Assembly: GCA_013203085.1 (NCBI GenBank)
Contig: JABMQX010000796.1
Span: forward strand, 1 to 8,760
DNA length: 8,760 nt
Reading direction: 5' to 3'
DNA from: a bacterium
GTDB lineage: Bacteria > Auribacterota > JABMQX01
The position numbers and the translations under genes were made by a program. The notes beneath the pieces were generated by a model that was not told the DNA's origin, searched no databases, and worked only from the letters and a program-made list of their open reading frames with translations. Below, one piece after another: positions 6,331 to 8,760 of this stretch (positions are counted from its first letter, which is position 1; the number at the start of each line of letters is the position of its first letter).

Positions 6331-7244
6331 CTCCGTTTGCCTGCTTCCAGTACCTCCCTGACTCGTTCCGGATTCTCTTTTAGCTCCCTGGCTCTCTCGC
6401 GGATCGGCTCGAGTTCGGCAGTCATGTTCTTCGCCAGGATCATCTTGCATTCGATGCATCCAATGCCCGCTTTTCGACACTCCGTACCCACGTACTCGAT
6501 TTCCTTCTCCGTGGACAGAAGTCTGTGCAAGGTGAGAATGTTGCAGATTTCGGGATTCCCCGGGTCGTTGCGACGCTTGCGGTTGATGTCCGTCACTGCC
6601 GTGGCGAGCTTCTTCTTGATTGCCTCCGGCGAATCCGAAAGGGAAATATGATTCTCCAGGCTCTTGCTCATCTTGCTTTTGCCGTCAAGTCCCATGATTC
6701 GGCCAATATTCGGCGTCAGGTGGAACGGTTCAGGAAACGTTTCACCGTAGCGCGAATTGAACGCCCTGGCCACCCTCCGGGAGAACTCGATGTGCTGAAT
6801 CTGGTCTTGGCCGACGGGGACTGCCTCCGCTTTGTAGATGAGAATGTCGGCGGCTTGAAGGACCGGGTAATCGAAAAGCCCAACATTGACGTTCTGCTTG
6901 TGCTGTTCAGATTTCTCTTTGAATTGAGTCATCCGCCCGAGATCGCCCATGGGGGTGACGGTATTGAATATCCACGCCAGTTCCGTGTGCTCCGGGACAT
7001 GAGATTGGACAAAAATGGTGCATTCGTCGGGGTTCAGTCCGCAGGCGATGCATTCGGCAGCAGCGTTGATGATGCGCGATTGCATGGTTTCGACCTCGTA
7101 GCTGATCGTAATGGCGTGATAATCAACGATGCAAAATATGCAGTCGTACTCCGTCAGCATCCTCACCCAGTTTCTTATGGCGCCGAGGTAGTTGCCGATA
7201 TGGAGGTCGCCGCTGGGCTGAATTCCGCTGAATAGTCTCTTCAT
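6270..7244 (-). CDS. trpS: Tryptophanyl-tRNA synthetase, with a Cys set resembling the [4Fe-4S] type
   Basis: This cytoplasmic class Ic synthetase charges tRNA-Trp. The 324-residue protein has the adenylate-forming signature near the N-terminus (FSGIQPSGDLHIGNYLGAI; HIGN at 15-18), VGQDQIQHIEFSRRVA at 144-159, and KMSKS at 191-195. Four cysteines at 234, 256, 263 and 266 form C-x21-C-x6-C-x2-C around the anticodon-binding domain. From memory, the T. maritima TrpRS binds a [4Fe-4S] cluster through C-x22-C-x6-C-x2-C at the equivalent place. The cluster is therefore inferred here, not shown. The ATG at 7244 was chosen over a 35-residue extension because it starts the conserved MKRLFSGIQPSG and has GAGGGTG at 7251-7257 with 6-nt spacing. 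No T-box or attenuator is visible in the 67-nt gap from the protease gene. The 3' end overlaps scpA by 61 nt. Confidence 0.97.
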   Translation of the reverse strand: MKRLFSGIQPSGDLHIGNYLGAIRNWVRMLTEYDCIFCIVDYHAITISYEVETMQSRIINAAAECIACGLNPDECTIFVQSHVPEHTELAWIFNTVTPMGDLGRMTQFKEKSEQHKQNVNVGLFDYPVLQAADILIYKAEAVPVGQDQIQHIEFSRRVARAFNSRYGETFPEPFHLTPNIGRIMGLDGKSKMSKSLENHISLSDSPEAIKKKLATAVTDINRKRRNDPGNPEICNILTLHRLLSTEKEIEYVGTECRKAGIGCIECKMILAKNMTAELEPIRERARELKENPERVREVLEAGKRRCRTIAAETVREVKTKMGLL

Positions 7245-7311
7245 CAAGTACACCCTCTTTTCGTGTATCGTCTCTGTTTGTTTCTTGCTGAGCTGCGTTT
7301 TTCCACAGGCA

Positions 7312-8160
7312 TTAATCTGCGAACATCCCTCGAAACTCGCCCCGGTCAAGGCCCAGTATTCCCCAGACGAACTCGATGGGGGGAATCAACACCCTGGCTA
7401 TGCCGATGCTCATCGCCGTTCCGATGACGACCGTGAAGATGAACAGCAACCCCAGAATTTGAACCCTTGCCTTCATCAAAAAAGCAGTGTGTTTCGCCGG
7501 CAAAAGCCCTACGAGAACCCTCGAACCGTCGAGGGGAGGGATCGGAATGAGGTTGAACATGGCAAGAACCATGTTGACGATGACCAGAACCATCAAGAAT
7601 AACCTGATGTGGGGCCACACCATTCCTGTATCGGGTATTACTCCGCTGCTGAGGATCAAGGCGAAGAACAACATGAAGAATATGTTTACCGCCGGACCCG
7701 CCAGCCCAACCCACATGATATCGGTTTTCGGATTCCGGAAATTCCGCGGGTTTATGGGTACGGGCTTGGGCATGATCAGAGCCACTGTAAAAAGATAGAA
7801 CGTCGTAATCGGAAAAAGGATCGTCCACTTGAAACTCACATGTTTGAAAGGATTGAAAGTGAGCCTGCCTTTCTCCTTGGGCGTGGGGTCGCCGAGCTGA
7901 AGTGCGACCCACCCGTGACTCACCTCGTGAACGATCACAGTCATCAGCACCAGCGGAGCCAAGAAAAGCAGCAGAAGGACGGTGGACAGGTCCCCTGACC
8001 CTGAGCCGTAATCCATGTGTACGAGAAGCACCATCGCTACCAGCAAGGTCAGCAATATCGCTTGAATGACCTTCCGATACTTGATCTTGCGGGAGGAGGC
8101 GCTCACTACCCACAAGGCGGCAATCAAGCTCCCCTCTAAGAATCTGTGTAGCCAGGGCAC
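7312..8160 (-). CDS. Site-2-protease-like M50 family zinc metallopeptidase
   Basis: This is an integral membrane protease of the M50B group. Zinc and catalytic residues are visible as HEVSH at 78-82, with the C-terminal partner motif NLIPIPPLDG at 203-212, whose Asp211 should be the third ligand. A conserved GPAVN lies at 155-159. About six to seven hydrophobic segments are seen, near residues 9-22, 32-49, 58-80, 112-130, 148-172, 186-206 and 236-262. The compact layout, without PDZ or CBS domains, matches the short stand-alone M50 group often found next to trpS-scpA-scpB. Its substrate is unknown. At 282 residues it is longer than the roughly 200-230 usual for this group, with about 50 extra N-terminal residues rich in hydrophobic segments. 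The GTG at 8160 has GGAGAGG at 8169-8175 (8-nt spacing) and a good promoter just upstream. It is probably the first gene of the operon. Confidence 0.93.
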   Translation of the reverse strand: MPWLHRFLEGSLIAALWVVSASSRKIKYRKVIQAILLTLLVAMVLLVHMDYGSGSGDLSTVLLLLFLAPLVLMTVIVHEVSHGWVALQLGDPTPKEKGRLTFNPFKHVSFKWTILFPITTFYLFTVALIMPKPVPINPRNFRNPKTDIMWVGLAGPAVNIFFMLFFALILSSGVIPDTGMVWPHIRLFLMVLVIVNMVLAMFNLIPIPPLDGSRVLVGLLPAKHTAFLMKARVQILGLLFIFTVVIGTAMSIGIARVLIPPIEFVWGILGLDRGEFRGMFAD

Positions 8161-8168
8161 AAATCAGT

Positions 8169-8175
8169 CCTCTCC
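8169..8175 (-). promoter_or_regulatory. Shine-Dalgarno for the GTG start of the M50 gene
   Basis: The minus strand reads GGAGAGG eight nt before the GTG at 8160. With the promoter at 8203-8232, it supports the GTG over internal in-frame ATGs at M43 and M49, which lack comparable sites. The N-terminal hydrophobic extension would then be genuinely translated. Confidence 0.7.
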
Positions 8176-8202
8176 GAATCCTTTCAGTAGTTTTCAGACA
8201 TC

Positions 8203-8232
8203 AGGATAGCAATCTCTTCGCTTCCTTGTCAA
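8203..8232 (-). promoter_or_regulatory. Sigma-70-type promoter for the M50-trpS-scpAB-aro operon
   Basis: On the minus strand a perfect -35 TTGACA (8227-8232) is followed after 18 bp by TATCCT (8203-8208; 4 of 6 consensus positions). TG in the extended -10 position precedes it. The expected transcription start near 8196 leaves a leader of about 36 nt before the GTG. No riboswitch, T-box or leader peptide fits in that leader. It faces away from the gene at 8351. This is a prediction from sequence only. Confidence 0.65.
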
Positions 8233-8274
8233 TCTTCGGGCGTCGAGTAATGGACTTCACGGCGTCTGTTGCCC

Positions 8275-8303
8275 TTGCGAGATGTTGCGTAAAAGGGTAA
8301 CAT
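8275..8303 (+). promoter_or_regulatory. Candidate promoter for the FG-GAP/ASPIC-UnbV-like gene
   Basis: TTGCGA (8275-8280) and TAACAT (8298-8303) are 17 bp apart; each matches four of six consensus bases. Transcription would start near 8310 and give a leader of about 40 nt before the ATG at 8351. The site overlaps no coding region and diverges from the operon promoter. The match is moderate and the call tentative. Confidence 0.4.
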
Positions 8304-8350
8304 TGCTCCGAAGGGATTTGAATTTCGAGGAAATCGGCAGGGTCCCGGTC

Positions 8351-8760
8351 ATGGTGAAGAAGCGATCTCGCAGGAAGAAGGGACGCAAAAGGCGAGAGCA
8401 CGCCAGCGCTCCGACGAAGACAAAGCAAGCGCGGGAAAAACCAGCTAAGCCGCCGCTTTTCTCCAAATATCGCGGTTGGGTGGTCTTCGGTCTTTCTATG
8501 CTCCTGGCGGGGGTTGTCTTTCTCCGATGGCGCCTCAGCCAAAGAACGGAGGATGAACCTCGAGGCAACGCTGGCGAAAGAATCCCGTATGCCGGCGCGC
8601 TGAGGTTTACCGACGTGACGGAAGTATCCGGCATCAGTTTCCGCCATTATACCGGACGCACGGGGCGCCTGCTCTACCCCGAGATAATGGGCTCAGGTCT
8701 GGCGCTTTTCGATTACGATGGCGACGGCGACCTCGACATATACTTCCTGAACGGCAATTA
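8351..8760 (+). CDS. Membrane-anchored FG-GAP/ASPIC-UnbV-like protein, 5' end only
   Basis: This is the first 136 codons of a divergently transcribed gene cut by the right edge. The protein starts with a very basic cytoplasmic tail (KKRSRRKKGRKRR at 3-15), then a single membrane segment at about 43-58 (WVVFGLSMLLAGVVFL). The exported part begins with the hallmark N-terminus of FG-GAP/VCBS-repeat proteins of the ASPIC-UnbV (CRTAC1-like) type: FTDVT at 86-90, GISF at 94-97, and GSGLALFDYDGDGDLDIYF at 114-132. Its DxDxDxD spacing, at D121-D129, is a calcium-binding loop of a beta-propeller blade. Such proteins are extracytoplasmic and often adhesive or of unknown role. The ATG at 8351 has only a weak AGGG at 8339-8342. 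An in-frame ATG at 8282 exists but lies upstream of the predicted transcription start. The gene is unrelated to the operon. Confidence 0.85.
   Translation, partial: MVKKRSRRKKGRKRREHASAPTKTKQAREKPAKPPLFSKYRGWVVFGLSMLLAGVVFLRWRLSQRTEDEPRGNAGERIPYAGALRFTDVTEVSGISFRHYTGRTGRLLYPEIMGSGLALFDYDGDGDLDIYFLNGN

Noticed and set aside
5860..7235. Long plus-strand reading frames opposite scpA and trpS (5860-6651 and 6525-7235)
   Set aside because: They lie antisense to clearly conserved genes, have no recognisable motifs and overlap each other. They are shadows of the codon bias of the real genes.
7245..7311. Possible T-box or Trp attenuator before trpS
   Set aside because: The gap is only 67 nt, with no T-box consensus, specifier stem, terminator hairpin or Trp-rich leader peptide.
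8201..8647. 148-codon minus-strand frame across the divergent intergenic region
   Set aside because: It overlaps both candidate promoters and the FG-GAP/ASPIC-UnbV-like gene. The translation is low-complexity, Arg/Ser-rich and unrecognised.

Overview
This window looks like a stretch of chromosome from an uncultured or little-studied diderm-type bacterium, moderately GC-rich by eye. It holds one long co-directional run of eight housekeeping genes on the minus strand and the start of a divergent gene on the plus strand. I cannot assign the phylum from sequence alone. The order M50 protease, trpS, scpA, scpB recalls several Gram-negative lineages, including delta-proteobacteria-like groups. The FG-GAP/ASPIC-UnbV-type gene at the right end is typical of Acidobacteria, Planctomycetes, Verrucomicrobia and related candidate phyla. 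No mobile element, CRISPR array, rRNA or tRNA gene was seen.

Layout in transcription order, right to left. A divergent intergenic region (8161-8350) carries a good sigma-70-type promoter facing left (TTGACA, 18 bp, TATCCT with a TG extension) and a weaker one facing right. The leftward promoter leads into a site-2-protease-like M50 peptidase (GTG start), then trpS, scpA, scpB, pheA (chorismate mutase/prephenate dehydratase), aroF (type I-beta DAHP synthase), tyrA (prephenate dehydrogenase) and aroA (EPSP synthase). Gaps run from an overlap of about 60 nt (trpS/scpA) to 67 nt. scpB and pheA are one base apart, so a single polycistronic unit is likely. No intrinsic terminator was recognised downstream of aroA. 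The last 554 bases hold no recognised gene except a possible short signal-peptide-like reading frame that runs off the left edge. Rightward, a gene for a membrane-anchored FG-GAP/ASPIC-UnbV-like protein starts at 8351 and is cut by the window end.

Functionally, the left half is an aromatic amino-acid block. AroF opens the shikimate pathway, AroA makes EPSP (the precursor of chorismate), and PheA and TyrA split the chorismate/prephenate branch toward Phe and Tyr. AroF and PheA both carry recognisable regulatory domains for feedback control. The right half joins tryptophan charging (TrpS, with a cysteine set resembling the Thermotoga [4Fe-4S] TrpRS) to the SMC-ScpAB condensin accessory subunits and a membrane protease. 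The window is mostly ordinary core metabolism. The points worth a second look are the Fe-S-type TrpRS, the tyrA start (a strong Shine-Dalgarno placed for an in-frame CTG rather than the ATG), the trpS/scpA overlap, the N-terminally extended M50 protease, and the unexplained region downstream of aroA.
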